From assembly GCA_965217685.1 (NCBI GenBank), contig CBDCIZ010000003.1:124001-188000 (forward strand): a stretch of 64,000 nt of DNA. Direction: 5' to 3'. Numbering within the stretch: position 1 is the first letter of the stretch; each line of letters opens with the position of its first letter. A program made the translations under genes and the position numbers. The stretch comes from Aurantimonas sp965217685 (GTDB lineage: Bacteria; Pseudomonadota; Alphaproteobacteria; Rhizobiales; Rhizobiaceae). The notes below the pieces were generated by a model. That model searched no databases. It saw nothing but the letters and a program-made list of their open reading frames with translations, and was not told the origin of the DNA. This document shows positions 26,653 to 35,821 of this stretch, in pieces.

Positions 26653-27831
26653 TCAGGCCGTTGTGGCTTCATCCTCCGGATCGGGTTTGTTTTCTTCCGA
26701 CAGGAAATCGCCGAGCGCAGCGAGCGGCTCGACATAGCTGGCAAACACCTTGACCGCGACCATGATGGGCACCGCGAGAAACATGCCGACGACACCCCAG
26801 ATCCAGCCCCAGAACGCGACGGCAAGGAAGATGGCGGCGGCATTCATTTCCAGGCGGCGCCCCAGAACCATCGGCGTAATCAACTGTCCCTCGAGCGCCG
26901 TGCAGCCGAGATAAAGCAGCACGGGAAACAGCGCCTTCGACACATCACCGAATTCGGTGAGGGCGATGACGCCGACGAGCGCCATGCCGAAGATGGACCC
27001 GATATAGGGGATGAAGTTCAAAAGCGTGGCGAGAGCGCCGAACACCACCGGTGTCGGCATGCCGGCCCACCAGAGCACCGAACCGACGGCGATCCCGAGG
27101 CCAGTGTTGATGAGCGTGATGGTGAAGAGATAGCGCGACAGTTCACGCTCGATATCGTGGGCGATCCGCATTGCCCGCTTCTTGTCCGACAGGGTCGGCA
27201 TGGCTCGAACGAGCTTCTGGTAGAAGAGGTCCCCGGATGACAAGAGGAAGAACAGAAACACCAGCGAGAAGCCGATCGAGGCCAGCATCTGCGGTGCCGC
27301 CGTCATGGCGTTGTCGAGCAGCCCAGGGTTCTTGACGACGACTTCGGCTGGCCGAGCATCGCTCTGGCCTGCGGCGTTGGTGTTCTGAAGTTCCTGTCCC
27401 GCCGACTGGAGCCGCTCGAAGCGTCCCTGGATGGCGCGCAACTGATCGTCGACCGCGGCGACGTAGCGAGGGGCGTCATTGACGATCTTGGTGATCGGAT
27501 CGCTCAGCATGTAGAAGCCGGCAACGAGTGCCACCAGCGCGCCGACGACGAGAAACAATGCTGCCACCGGTTCCCATATCTTGAGACGCCGGCGCATGAA
27601 CCGGACGATCGGGCTCATCATCAGCGCGAAGAGCAGCGCGATGATGACGGGCAGGATAAAGCTCGCCGTCAGGTAAAGGCCACCGACAAGGAGTATGAGG
27701 AAGATCCCGATCACGGCCCATCGCGGCCCGGTTTCGAAGGTCTGGCTATCGACCCGCTCGACGGCCGGGGCGATCTTCGCGATCTTCGCACCGGATGTCT
27801 GGGCGTTCGGCCGATCCGGCAATCTGCTCAT
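26653..27831 (-). CDS. AI-2E (PerM) family transporter
   Basis: The 392-residue membrane protein has about eight helices: paired N-terminal helices (IGIFLILLVGGLYLTASFIL), a soluble segment with coiled-coil character (about residues 100-170), and the conserved C-terminal core TPVVFGALATLLNFIPYIGS. Family members export autoinducer-2 (TqsA) or act as Na+/H+ antiporters; the sequence does not decide which. It ends with a short acidic tail. It stands alone, its 3' end facing the sensor-gene debris. Confidence 0.88.
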   Translation of the reverse strand: MSRLPDRPNAQTSGAKIAKIAPAVERVDSQTFETGPRWAVIGIFLILLVGGLYLTASFILPVIIALLFALMMSPIVRFMRRRLKIWEPVAALFLVVGALVALVAGFYMLSDPITKIVNDAPRYVAAVDDQLRAIQGRFERLQSAGQELQNTNAAGQSDARPAEVVVKNPGLLDNAMTAAPQMLASIGFSLVFLFFLLSSGDLFYQKLVRAMPTLSDKKRAMRIAHDIERELSRYLFTITLINTGLGIAVGSVLWWAGMPTPVVFGALATLLNFIPYIGSIFGMALVGVIALTEFGDVSKALFPVLLYLGCTALEGQLITPMVLGRRLEMNAAAIFLAVAFWGWIWGVVGMFLAVPIMVAVKVFASYVEPLAALGDFLSEENKPDPEDEATTA

Positions 27832-27931
27832 CCTGAAATCCCGATCTCAAGCTGGTTTTCTCTTACACTTGCATACTCATGCACCCGACGCACGATGTTG
27901 GCCAGCCGCGAAGTCGGTCAACGCTGAGAGA

Positions 27932-28184
27932 TCAGAGCTTTACCCTGTCGACCGCCGCCTTGACGAAGGCCTCTGAAACGAGAGCGAACGCCCGTTGGGC
28001 TCGCGCGGACTCTTCGCCGCTCGCCTCCGACTCCAACAGGAACACGCGCAGCGAACGACCGGTGATCATGAAGTCGAAGCCGAACTCGTGACGATGCGTC
28101 GGCACCCGTGGCGGAATCGGTCATCGGCCGCGTTGTGTCGTTCACGCTGACGAAAGCGGCAAGGCCTGCTATCAGATAAAACAT
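27932..28184 (-). pseudogene. Frameshifted small secreted protein
   Basis: ATG 28184 opens MFYLIAGLAAFVSVNDTTRP, which looks like a short signal or anchor sequence. Near 28125 this frame turns into Arg-rich nonsense, while a second frame becomes clearly coding: PRVPTHRHEFGFDFMITGRS, then LRVFLLESEASGEESARAQR and a stop at 27932. Joining them requires one frame change and would give about 80 residues. The second part alone could start at ATG 28069 (45 residues). I do not recognise the family. A sequencing error is a real alternative to true decay. Confidence 0.4.
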
Positions 28185-28386
28185 CGTCCCTTTCCCATTC
28201 GGCTTAGGAACCCTGCGACCGATGACACTTCAGACGATAGACCCTCGACACTTGATCCATGGTGATCGTCCCGGCGTGCGGACCGCCCGAGGCACGAGCG
28301 CCCGGCTTCAACGCACGCGCCGACGCGTGGCTGTCGTGCTTGCTGCGTTTCGGTTTGTCGAAGGCCGAGGATGGGTTGCCGTGTCG

Positions 28387-29064
28387 ATGCCGGCCATCTT
28401 GGCGGCGGCCATCTGGTTCGTCTTCGTGCTTCCGGCCCATGCGGCCGATTGCACCGCCGGCGCCAAGCCGTCGATCGATTGGAGCGGCTGCGATCGACGC
28501 AACCTCATGATCTCGGGATCGAACCTGGAAAAAGCCGATCTCAAGGAAGCTGATCTCAGCCTGACAGATCTGCGCGCTTCGAACTTGACGTCGGCGAACC
28601 TTACCGACGCCAGGCTGGTGCGGGCTTCGCTTGCCGGCGTCAGGGCAGACGGCGCGAATTTTTCCAAGGTCGAGGGCTATCGCACGAATTTTTCGGGACT
28701 TACGGCCAAAAATGCATCGTTTCAAAGTGCCGAATTGCAGCGCGCCGATTTCACCGGGGCGCAGCTGTTGGGAAACAATTTCCAGAAGGCCGAGCTCGGG
28801 CGCGCCAGCTTCAGCGGAGCGCAGATCTCGGACAACGTCTTTGCCTTCGCCAACCTCGCGCGGGCGGATTTTCGATCGGCCGCACTTGCCGGATCGCTGG
28901 ATTTCTCGAATGCCTACATGTTTCTGACTCGCCTCGAAGGTGCCGACCTGTCGTCGGCCAAAGGGCTTCAACAATCGCAAGTCGATCTCGCCTGCGGGGA
29001 CGCAAAAACCAGACTTCCCGATGGGTTGAAGCCGCCGGCAGCTTGGCCCTGCGGTTCGGAATGA
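28387..29064 (+). CDS. Secreted pentapeptide-repeat protein
   Basis: The 225-residue protein begins with a signal peptide (MPAILAAAIWFVFVLPAHA, cleavage before ADC) and continues with about 25 consecutive pentapeptide units of the A(D/N)Lxx type, such as ADLKEADLSLTDLRASNLTS and ANFSKVEGYRTNFSG. The repeats should form a right-handed quadrilateral beta helix. Cys pairs at the N-terminus (CTAG, SGCDRR) and near the C-terminus (LACGDA, WPCG) could form disulfides in the periplasm. ATG 28387 is chosen because it places the signal sequence at the N-terminus; the frame runs open upstream to 28222. Its role is unknown. Confidence 0.8.
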   Translation: MPAILAAAIWFVFVLPAHAADCTAGAKPSIDWSGCDRRNLMISGSNLEKADLKEADLSLTDLRASNLTSANLTDARLVRASLAGVRADGANFSKVEGYRTNFSGLTAKNASFQSAELQRADFTGAQLLGNNFQKAELGRASFSGAQISDNVFAFANLARADFRSAALAGSLDFSNAYMFLTRLEGADLSSAKGLQQSQVDLACGDAKTRLPDGLKPPAAWPCGSE

Positions 29065-29284
29065 TCGTGGGCGCAACCGGTTTCGCATAGGCAGCGCGGC
29101 GCAGATACGCCTGCGGCTACCGATCCGACCGATCCACACGCTGGGACTTGGCACCTGTGCGAGTGGTGGTGGAGTCCAATCCTTCGACCCATGTGACACC
29201 GTTTGTCGTTTTGATGGAGAGCCGGCCGCCCCTACATGGTTGTAAGATCGAAGAGGGCTTGGCCATGGCACGGGAGCGCAGCCG

Positions 29285-29758
29285 ATGAGCGTCGCATTCG
29301 TCAAGGAACCGAACGAAGACCAGATCGAGGTCCTGCCGGATCGCGATCTCGGACCGGACGCCAACATCGTCACGCCGCGCGGACACCGTCTCATCGGCGA
29401 AGCGATCGACGCGTTGGAGACTCGCAAGAGCGCCGCCCAGGCCACCGGCGACAAGGTCGCCATCGCCACGATCAACCGTGACCTGCGTTATTGGCGCACC
29501 CGTCAGGCGACGGCCGAGTTGACCGAACCCGCAACGGGAGCCCCCGCGACCGTGCAATTTGGAACCCGCGTCACCATCGAACGCGACGACGGACGTCGGC
29601 AGAACTTTACCATCGTCGGGATCGACGAGGCGGACCCCACGGCCGGGTATTTGTCCTATGTGTCGCCGCTGGCGCGCAGCCTGATCGGCAAGGAAACCGG
29701 GGAAATCGTTCGGGCGGGCGTCGGTGACGCCGAGATCGTTTCGATCGAGCGTGGCTGA
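29285..29758 (+). CDS. GreA/GreB family transcription elongation factor-like protein
   Basis: The 157-residue protein has the Gre layout. The N-terminal coiled-coil hairpin starts at NIVTPRGHRLIGEAIDALET and runs to about residue 80. The C-terminal FKBP-like domain contains VQFGTRVTIERDDGR, FTIVGIDEADPTAGYLSYVS and SPLARSLIGKETGEIV, the family's signature. Gre factors bind the RNA polymerase secondary channel and stimulate transcript cleavage. It differs from housekeeping GreA in having an extra N-terminal segment, so it is probably an accessory paralogue. It stands alone, 48 bases before a small membrane-protein gene. Confidence 0.85.
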   Translation: MSVAFVKEPNEDQIEVLPDRDLGPDANIVTPRGHRLIGEAIDALETRKSAAQATGDKVAIATINRDLRYWRTRQATAELTEPATGAPATVQFGTRVTIERDDGRRQNFTIVGIDEADPTAGYLSYVSPLARSLIGKETGEIVRAGVGDAEIVSIERG

Positions 29759-29806
29759 CAAAATCCGACGTCAAGCCTCAAAGGCCGGCACCGGCAAGGA
29801 GGGCCG

Positions 29807-30184
29807 ATGATCGACTGGACCTACATCCAGGCCAATTACGACTGGCTCGGCCACATCGTCGAGGGCATCGTCATGGCGCTCATCGTCGCGTTGATCGCCA
29901 AGCCCTTTCATCTCTGGCGGACCGCCCTTGTCATCGGCATGGCCTTCGCCATCGGACATTTCCACGGTCGCGAGAAGCGCGACTACGAGGTGAGCGTCGC
30001 GATGCCGCCGCCGCAGCTCGACGCCTATTACATGTGGCGCTGGAGCTTCGATCAGGCGACGGATTTCTGGCCGGTTGCCATTGTGCTCATAGTCGGAATC
30101 CTGGCTTTGAGGCCAAGACGCCCCAGCGGCAAACCGGACTGCGAACGATACGATGATACGCGCGAGGGCCGACGCATCCCCTAA
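29807..30184 (+). CDS. Small membrane protein of unknown function
   Basis: The 125-residue protein has two membrane segments, one rich in Ile/Val (VEGIVMALIVALIAKPFHLW with a following ALVIGMAFAIGHF) and one near the C-terminus (FWPVAIVLIVGILAL). Between them is a polar loop with DAYYMWRWSFDQATDFW. Histidines in GHFHGREKRDYE resemble those in small phage- or plasmid-type membrane proteins, but I name no family. It starts 48 bases after the Gre-like gene with GGAGGG upstream and may be cotranscribed. Confidence 0.6.
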   Translation: MIDWTYIQANYDWLGHIVEGIVMALIVALIAKPFHLWRTALVIGMAFAIGHFHGREKRDYEVSVAMPPPQLDAYYMWRWSFDQATDFWPVAIVLIVGILALRPRRPSGKPDCERYDDTREGRRIP

Positions 30185-30249
30185 AACTGCCCGCTGCCAG
30201 CTCGCAGTCGCTGAAGCATTCCATCTGGCATGGAGCTCGGCACGAAACG

Positions 30250-31140
30250 TCAGATGTCCGCGAGCGAAACGGTCCAGGTGAAATCGCGCGTCTCGCCCGC
30301 CGCAAAAGCCAGGATACCGGGCTTTTGCGCGAACGCACCGTCGAAGCCGACGGGGCTCGCCATCGAGGCCCAGGGTTCGATGCAGACGAAGGGTGCCCCG
30401 CCCGGCTTCGACCAGATGCCGAGATCGTCGTAGCCATCCCAGCCAACCGTCATCGCGCCAATCGGTTCATCGCCTTCACCGAGTGCCTCGTAGCGCACGC
30501 TGCGACTGGCGACCGCCGGCATGACCAGCGCGTCGTTGGCAAAAAGGGCCTCGTCAAGCACCAGCGTCCTGCCGTCGAAGGGCAGAGCCTTCGGTTCGCT
30601 CAGAAGCCCGTCTTCGACGCCGAGGGCCGGTCCGGTCTCGAGGGTCTCGAACACGATGCGATGGGCGACCTTGGCGACCCCATCCTTCAACGGCCAGCGG
30701 AAGCCGGGATGAGCGCCGATACCGCAAAAGAGCGTCTCCTTGCCCGGATTGGTCACTCGCGCGGTGACGGCGAGCGTTGCGCTCTCGACGGCGTAGATCA
30801 GTTCCAGCCGAAAGGCGAAGGGGAAGACGGCGCGGGTCGAGGAATCGTCTTCCAGCGCAAGCACGGCGCGGGTGTCCGAGCGCTCGGTCCAGGCAAAAAG
30901 CGCGTCGCGAGCAAAGCCATGCTGGGTGACGCGGTAATCGCGCCCGCCATGGTGAAGGGTGTCGTTGGCAAGGCGCCCGACCACGGGAAACAGCACCGGC
31001 GCGTGGCGTGGCCATTCGGGGCCGGCCTGCCAGAGGAACTCGTCGCCGGCGGCATCCGTCAGACTGACGAGTTCAGCGCCTTCGGCCTTGATGGTGGCGG
31101 AAATGCCGCCCGACGAAATCCTGTGAGTCGCCGTGTCCAT
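30250..31140 (-). CDS. Aldose 1-epimerase family protein (LacX-like)
   Basis: The 296-residue galactose-mutarotase-fold protein begins ISSGGISATIKAEGAELVSL. The conserved FPVVGRLANDTLHHGGRDY and QHGFARDALF carry the substrate histidine; GIGAHPGFRWPL holds the second histidine; FVCIEPWASMASP contains the catalytic glutamate. It would interconvert anomers of a hexose or hexose phosphate. ATG 31140 follows GGAGACGGTG and is chosen over an in-frame start at 31245 whose extra 35 residues do not fit the family. It is divergent from the hydroxyproline genes without clear functional relation. Confidence 0.88.
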   Translation of the reverse strand: MDTATHRISSGGISATIKAEGAELVSLTDAAGDEFLWQAGPEWPRHAPVLFPVVGRLANDTLHHGGRDYRVTQHGFARDALFAWTERSDTRAVLALEDDSSTRAVFPFAFRLELIYAVESATLAVTARVTNPGKETLFCGIGAHPGFRWPLKDGVAKVAHRIVFETLETGPALGVEDGLLSEPKALPFDGRTLVLDEALFANDALVMPAVASRSVRYEALGEGDEPIGAMTVGWDGYDDLGIWSKPGGAPFVCIEPWASMASPVGFDGAFAQKPGILAFAAGETRDFTWTVSLADI

Positions 31141-31506
31141 CACCGTCTCCGCATCGGGGTTGTTCAGGTCCAGTTCGGCGGCTTTGATAGACCGGGGCGG
31201 CGGTTTTGGCGAGGGCGCGAGTGTGGCGCTCCGCGCTTGCGACAAGCCCTACCCGTCGGGATCGATCGAGCCGAGAGCTATGGCCACGCCGCCGGGCCGT
31301 CCTCGAATGCCGGCTTGACGAAGACGTGCGATTGGTCGCCCATCCGTATGAATTCTCGTGCGATTCCCGATTACGCGAATTTCCGAAATCGAGGACCCGG
31401 CCCGCGGCCGGCGTCCGCAGGCGAGACGGGGGCGAGACGGGGGCGGGTTCGGTCGGGCCGGATCGCTCGTGGGCGGGCGTCGTTCAACAGGATGGAGAAG
31501 CGTATC

Positions 31507-32403
31507 ATGTGGTCAGGCGTTATTCCGGCGGTCACGACGAAATTCACCGAGAATGGCGATCTCGACACGCAAGAGAACGAGCGCTGCTTCGGCCTGCAGA
31601 TGGAGGCCGGCTGCGACGGGCTGATCGTCTGCGGCTCGCTTGGCGAAGGGCCGATGCTGACGCTGGACGAGAAGGTCGCGCTCTTGAAGACGGCGAAGTC
31701 CGTCACCGGCAACAAGCCGGCGATGATGACGGTCGCGGCCGCCTCGACCGCCGAATCGTGCGCCATCGCCAAGGCCGCCGCGAAGGCCGGCGCCGACGGG
31801 CTGATGATCGTGCCGAGCCTGATCTACCACACCAACCGCGAGGAAACGCTCGCCACGATGCGTGCGGTCGCAGCGGCCGGCGATCTGCCGGTGATGATCT
31901 ATTCCAACCGCGTCGCCTACAAGGTGGACGTGACGCCTGAGATCATGGAGGAGCTGGCCGCCGACGAGCGCTTCGTGGCGATCAAGGAATCCTCGGACGA
32001 CATTCGCCGGGCGAGCGAGATCATCAACCGGCTCGGCGACCGCTACGCGGTCCTGACAGGCGTCGACAATCTCGCCTATGAGGCGCTGTCGGTCGGGGCG
32101 GTCGGCTGGGTCGCCGGCCTCGTCTGCGCCTTCCCGAAGGAGACCGTGGCGATCTACCGGCTGATGAAAGCGGGGCGGCGCGAGGAAGCCCTCGCCATCT
32201 ACCGATGGTTCCGGCCGCTGCTCGACCTCGACGTCTCGACCTACCTCGTCCAGAATATCAAGCTTGCCGAAGTCCACGCAATCGGCTCCAACGACCGCGT
32301 GCGCGCGCCGCGCCTGCCGCTCGCCGGCGCCGAGAAGAACCGCGTCGAAGCGATCATCCGCGATGCGCTCGACAAACGGCCGCCGCTGCCGACGCTTGGC
32401 TGA
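31507..32403 (+). CDS. DapA-family pyrroline-4-hydroxy-2-carboxylate deaminase
   Basis: The 298-residue class I aldolase of the dihydrodipicolinate synthase family begins MWSGVIPAVTTKFTENGDLD. The Schiff-base lysine is Lys160 (FVAIKESSDD) and the active-site tyrosine is Tyr132 (VMIYSNRVAY). The GSLGEG loop replaces the GTTGE of DapA, which argues against lysine biosynthesis. With the two downstream genes it fits delta1-pyrroline-4-hydroxy-2-carboxylate deaminase, which gives 2-oxoglutarate semialdehyde. ATG 31507 has GGAGAAG six bases upstream; ATG 31492 is possible. The sugar-acid dehydratase alternative is less likely in this context. Confidence 0.82.
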   Translation: MWSGVIPAVTTKFTENGDLDTQENERCFGLQMEAGCDGLIVCGSLGEGPMLTLDEKVALLKTAKSVTGNKPAMMTVAAASTAESCAIAKAAAKAGADGLMIVPSLIYHTNREETLATMRAVAAAGDLPVMIYSNRVAYKVDVTPEIMEELAADERFVAIKESSDDIRRASEIINRLGDRYAVLTGVDNLAYEALSVGAVGWVAGLVCAFPKETVAIYRLMKAGRREEALAIYRWFRPLLDLDVSTYLVQNIKLAEVHAIGSNDRVRAPRLPLAGAEKNRVEAIIRDALDKRPPLPTLG

Positions 32404-32443
32404 CGGGCATCAGGCCCGAGCACACTGAAAAGACGAGGGCGCG

Positions 32444-33730
32444 ATGGTAAGGGCTGATCAGCAGGCTGCGGATGTGGTGGTCGTCGGGGCTGGCATCGTC
32501 GGCCTGATGGCGGCGCGGGCGCTTGCCGCCGATGGGCTGCGGGTTACGGTCATCGACCGGAGCGGGCCGGCCGAGGGCGCCAGCTTCGGCAATGCCGGAG
32601 TGCTGGCCTTTCCGGAAATCCTGCCGCTCGCCTCCCCCGGCAGCCTGAAGCGGGCGCCGAAATGGCTGGTCGATCCGCTGGGGCCGCTCTCGGTGCGCCC
32701 GTCCTATGCTTTCGCCATCGCCCCGTGGCTCTTCCGCTTTTTTCGGGCGAGCGGCCGCAAGCCCTACGCGGAGGCGCTGAAGGCGCAGAGGGCGCTGATG
32801 CACCTTTCCATTACCGAGATGGATGCGGCGATCGCCGGCGCCGGGCTCGAGCGCTTTGTCAAGACGACCGGCGCGCTCGACTTATACGACAGCGCCGCCG
32901 ATCGTGCGGCGGCCGAGCCGGAATGGCGGCTGCGGCGAGCGGCGGGCTTTGCCTCGCAACCGGTCGAGGGCGACGCGTTGAAGGCCATCCAGCCCGGTCT
33001 CGCGCCGCAATTCACCCATGGCGTGTTCGCGCCGGACGGGCTTCAGGTGCAGAACCCTTACGAGTTCGCCAGCGCCCTCGCCGCGCGCCTGGCGGCGAAC
33101 GGCGTGCATTTCGTAAAGGGTTGCGTCGCGCGGGTCGTGCCGTCGACTTCAGGCGGTTCGGGGCCGTCAATCGCCGTCCAGACGGAGGGTGGAGACATCT
33201 TCGCCGCCTGGTCCGTCGTGATCGCTGCCGGCGCCTGGTCGAAACATCTGGTGGCGGCGCTCGGCGATCCGGTGCCGCTCGACACCGAGCGCGGCTACAA
33301 CACGACGCTGCCCCGGCCGAATTTTGATCTTCGCCGCCATCTTTATTTCAACGGTCACGGCTTCGTCGTTTCGCCGCTTGCCGATGGCGCGATCCGCGTC
33401 GGCGGTGCGGTGGAGTTCGCCGGGCTGATGGCGGCTCCGAATTTTAATCGCTCCAAGGCACTGCTTGCGAAGGCGCAAGCCTTCATGCCGGGGCTTTGCG
33501 CCGACGGCGGACAGGAGTGGATGGGGTTTCGCCCCTCCATGCCGGACTCGCTCCCCGTCATCGGCCGGGCGCGGCAAGCGCCGAGCGTCTTCTACGCCTT
33601 CGGCCACGGCCATCTCGGCCTCACCCAGTCGGCGGGAACCGGACGGCTCGTCGCCGATCTCGTTGCCGGTCGCACACCACCGATCGACCTTGCTCCCTAT
33701 CGTCCCGGCCGCTTCTTCGGCAAAAACTGA
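32444..33730 (+). CDS. FAD-dependent D-amino acid dehydrogenase (hydroxy-D-proline type)
   Basis: The 428-residue flavoprotein is of the DAO family. The N-terminal dinucleotide fold DVVVVGAGIVGLMAARALA is followed by DGLRVTVIDRSGPAEGASFG, where the DadA-type GASFGNAG loop is visible. The C-terminus has YAFGHGHLGLTQSAGTGRLV, contacting FAD. It would oxidise cis-4-hydroxy-D-proline to delta1-pyrroline-4-hydroxy-2-carboxylate, passing electrons to the respiratory chain or O2. It lies between the deaminase and the epimerase gene (gaps of 40 and 30 bases), consistent with that pathway. Confidence 0.87.
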   Translation: MVRADQQAADVVVVGAGIVGLMAARALAADGLRVTVIDRSGPAEGASFGNAGVLAFPEILPLASPGSLKRAPKWLVDPLGPLSVRPSYAFAIAPWLFRFFRASGRKPYAEALKAQRALMHLSITEMDAAIAGAGLERFVKTTGALDLYDSAADRAAAEPEWRLRRAAGFASQPVEGDALKAIQPGLAPQFTHGVFAPDGLQVQNPYEFASALAARLAANGVHFVKGCVARVVPSTSGGSGPSIAVQTEGGDIFAAWSVVIAAGAWSKHLVAALGDPVPLDTERGYNTTLPRPNFDLRRHLYFNGHGFVVSPLADGAIRVGGAVEFAGLMAAPNFNRSKALLAKAQAFMPGLCADGGQEWMGFRPSMPDSLPVIGRARQAPSVFYAFGHGHLGLTQSAGTGRLVADLVAGRTPPIDLAPYRPGRFFGKN

Positions 33731-33760
33731 CATCATCCACCCCAAAAAGGCCTCGTCGCC

Positions 33761-34762
33761 ATGACGCGCCACAGCTTCTTCTGCCTCGACGGTCACACCT
33801 GCGGCAATCCGGTCCGGCTCGTGGCCGGCGGCGGGCCGATCCTTGCCGGTGCGAACATGATCGAGAAGCGGGCGCATTTCCTCGCCGAGTTCGACTGGAT
33901 TCGCACCGGGCTGATGTTCGAGCCGCGCGGCCACGACATGATGTCGGGCTCGATCCTTTATCCGCCGACGCGCGAGGATTGCGACATCGCGATCCTGTTC
34001 ATCGAGACCTCCGGGTGCCTGCCCATGTGCGGTCACGGCACGATCGGCACGGTGACCATGGCGCTGGAGCAGGGGCTGGTGACGCCGAAGGAGCCGGGCG
34101 TGCTGCGGCTCGACACGCCGGCCGGCCTCGTCGTCGCGCGCTATGTCATGGAGGGGCCGCATGTGGAGGAGGTGCGGCTGACCAACGTTCCGGCCTTCTT
34201 GCACTCGCAGGGTCTGCCGGTCGATTGCCCGGGTCTCGGCGAGATCACCGTCGATGTCGCCTATGGCGGCAATTTCTACGCGATCGTCGATGCCCAGGAG
34301 CGATTTTCCGACATCGCCGACCATTCGGCTGGGCAGCTGATCGCCCTCTCCGGCCCGCTGCGGCACGCGCTGAACGAGCGCTACGATTTCGTCCATCCGG
34401 AACAACCGCATATCGAGGGGCTCAGCCACATCCTGTGGACCGGCCGACCGACCGTCGAAGGCGCCCATGCGAAAAATGCCGTCTTCTACGGCGACAAGGC
34501 AATCGACCGCAGCCCTTGCGGCACCGGCACCTCGGCACGGATCGCACAATGGGCTGCGAAGGGCAAACTAAAGCCCGGCGACGACTTCATTCACGAAAGC
34601 ATCATTGGCTCGCTATTCAAGGGTCGGATGGAGAGCGCGACGACGGTCGGGGACTTGCCGGCGGTGGTACCGTCAATCGCCGGCTGGGCCCGGCTGACCG
34701 GCTACAACACCATCTTCATCGACGACCGCGATCCTTTTGCCAAGGGCTTTCAGGTCGCCTGA
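33761..34762 (+). CDS. lhpA: 4-hydroxyproline epimerase
   Basis: The 333-residue proline-racemase-fold enzyme has both catalytic cysteines: Cys90 in CLPMCGHGTIG and Cys253 in DRSPCGTGTSA. The active-site neighbourhood (FCLDGHTCGNPVRLVAGG near the start) matches 4-hydroxyproline 2-epimerases rather than dehydratases, which replace the first Cys with Ser. It converts trans-4-hydroxy-L-proline to cis-4-hydroxy-D-proline, the entry step for the two genes upstream. No dedicated transporter, regulator or semialdehyde dehydrogenase gene is adjacent, which is unusual for this pathway. Confidence 0.9.
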   Translation: MTRHSFFCLDGHTCGNPVRLVAGGGPILAGANMIEKRAHFLAEFDWIRTGLMFEPRGHDMMSGSILYPPTREDCDIAILFIETSGCLPMCGHGTIGTVTMALEQGLVTPKEPGVLRLDTPAGLVVARYVMEGPHVEEVRLTNVPAFLHSQGLPVDCPGLGEITVDVAYGGNFYAIVDAQERFSDIADHSAGQLIALSGPLRHALNERYDFVHPEQPHIEGLSHILWTGRPTVEGAHAKNAVFYGDKAIDRSPCGTGTSARIAQWAAKGKLKPGDDFIHESIIGSLFKGRMESATTVGDLPAVVPSIAGWARLTGYNTIFIDDRDPFAKGFQVA

Positions 34763-34957
34763 GAGCTTCCGGTGGCAAACGCAAAAAAGCTCGACCGCGT
34801 GGGAGGTCGCGGTCGGGCCGACACCTTGGACGGGTCGATCGGTTGATCGCCGGCGCTCCCGAGGTAATCAGGATGTTCGTGCCGGAGCGGCGGACACCGA
34901 CGGTGGCCGGCGCGCTTTCAAAGGCGATCGAGGCTCCGGTTGCCGCGGCGATGCGCT

Positions 34958-35821
34958 TCAGGTCGCGGAAAACAGTGCCGCCGGCGTCGGCCAGACAATG
35001 GCGGGATGCACTGCGAGCCAGGCAAGAACGACCTCGAGCGTTTCCCAGGCGCGTTCGTCGTGCTGGAGATGGTGGGTGAGCAAGCCGATCGGCGCAGTTG
35101 GTGGCGACGCTCTCTTGCAGCCGGTCGTACCAACAGCTTCGACCTTCGATCCCTGCTCGGGCATCAACGTCGGCATTCGGTCGAACGCAACGGCGTTTAA
35201 CGTCAACTGCCAGTCGATCAAATCGGCCAGCAGCCGGTCCACTGCCGCGACGTTCAGCCCTTGCGGCGCAAGACCGGGCCCCGGATGCCAGTCCATCAGG
35301 TCGAGATGGGTGTTGACCGGCTGCGTTCCGCCCGGCGCGGCGTTGGCGAAGACTGAGAGACCGGCGAGTCCTGCCTCGGGCAGGCGCGCAGCGAGCGTTT
35401 GGCCGATGCGGTTCCAGGGCGGCACAAAGACCGGCAGAAAACGGTCGGCGAAGAGCTTTTCGAGATGACGGCGGCCGGTGGCGAGCTCGGCCAGCATCGC
35501 ATCGGTCTTCCGGTGATCGCCGAACTCGGCACGCTTTTCGCCGGCTGGGGCATGGTTCTCGTGCGTGAGTCCGTGCTGCAGGACGGAAACATCCGGCTCA
35601 CGCGCGAGGCGTTCTGCCAGAGCTAAGCCTGTGCCCTCGGGAATCACCGCCAGCGCCAGCGGCACGCCCGCCGTATCGCGCAGGCTCAGCAGGCGGTCGA
35701 GCGCCGCCGAGGGCTTGCGCGCATCGTCGTCACGCCACCATAGCGCGATCCCGCGACCGGTCACGGCCAGCCGTTCGAGACGCTCGAAGGTCAGCGGAAA
35801 GGCAAGACTCGCATTGCTCAT
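34958..35821 (-). CDS. Polysaccharide deacetylase-like protein
   Basis: The 287-residue protein resembles small polysaccharide-deacetylase-fold proteins that accompany glycosyltransferases. The N-terminus has IALWWRDDDARKPSAALDRL, with an aspartate pair in the position of the NodB metal motif, then VSVLQHGLTHENHAP with the HGLxHxN motif and FLPVFVPPWNR. The usual catalytic arginine and lower motifs are weak, so activity is uncertain. ATG 35821 overlaps the stop of the upstream glycosyltransferase (ATGA). The open frame continues to 36223 but lies inside that gene. A role in surface glycan modification is inferred from context only. Confidence 0.78.
   Translation of the reverse strand: MSNASLAFPLTFERLERLAVTGRGIALWWRDDDARKPSAALDRLLSLRDTAGVPLALAVIPEGTGLALAERLAREPDVSVLQHGLTHENHAPAGEKRAEFGDHRKTDAMLAELATGRRHLEKLFADRFLPVFVPPWNRIGQTLAARLPEAGLAGLSVFANAAPGGTQPVNTHLDLMDWHPGPGLAPQGLNVAAVDRLLADLIDWQLTLNAVAFDRMPTLMPEQGSKVEAVGTTGCKRASPPTAPIGLLTHHLQHDERAWETLEVVLAWLAVHPAIVWPTPAALFSAT

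Noticed and set aside
30325..31506. Long upstream extension of the deaminase frame
   Set aside because: It runs antisense through the epimerase gene and lacks homology; the family starts at MWSGVIPA.
31507..32403. Lysine-biosynthesis DapA
   Set aside because: The GTTGE loop of DapA is GSLGE here and the gene is grouped with hydroxyproline enzymes.
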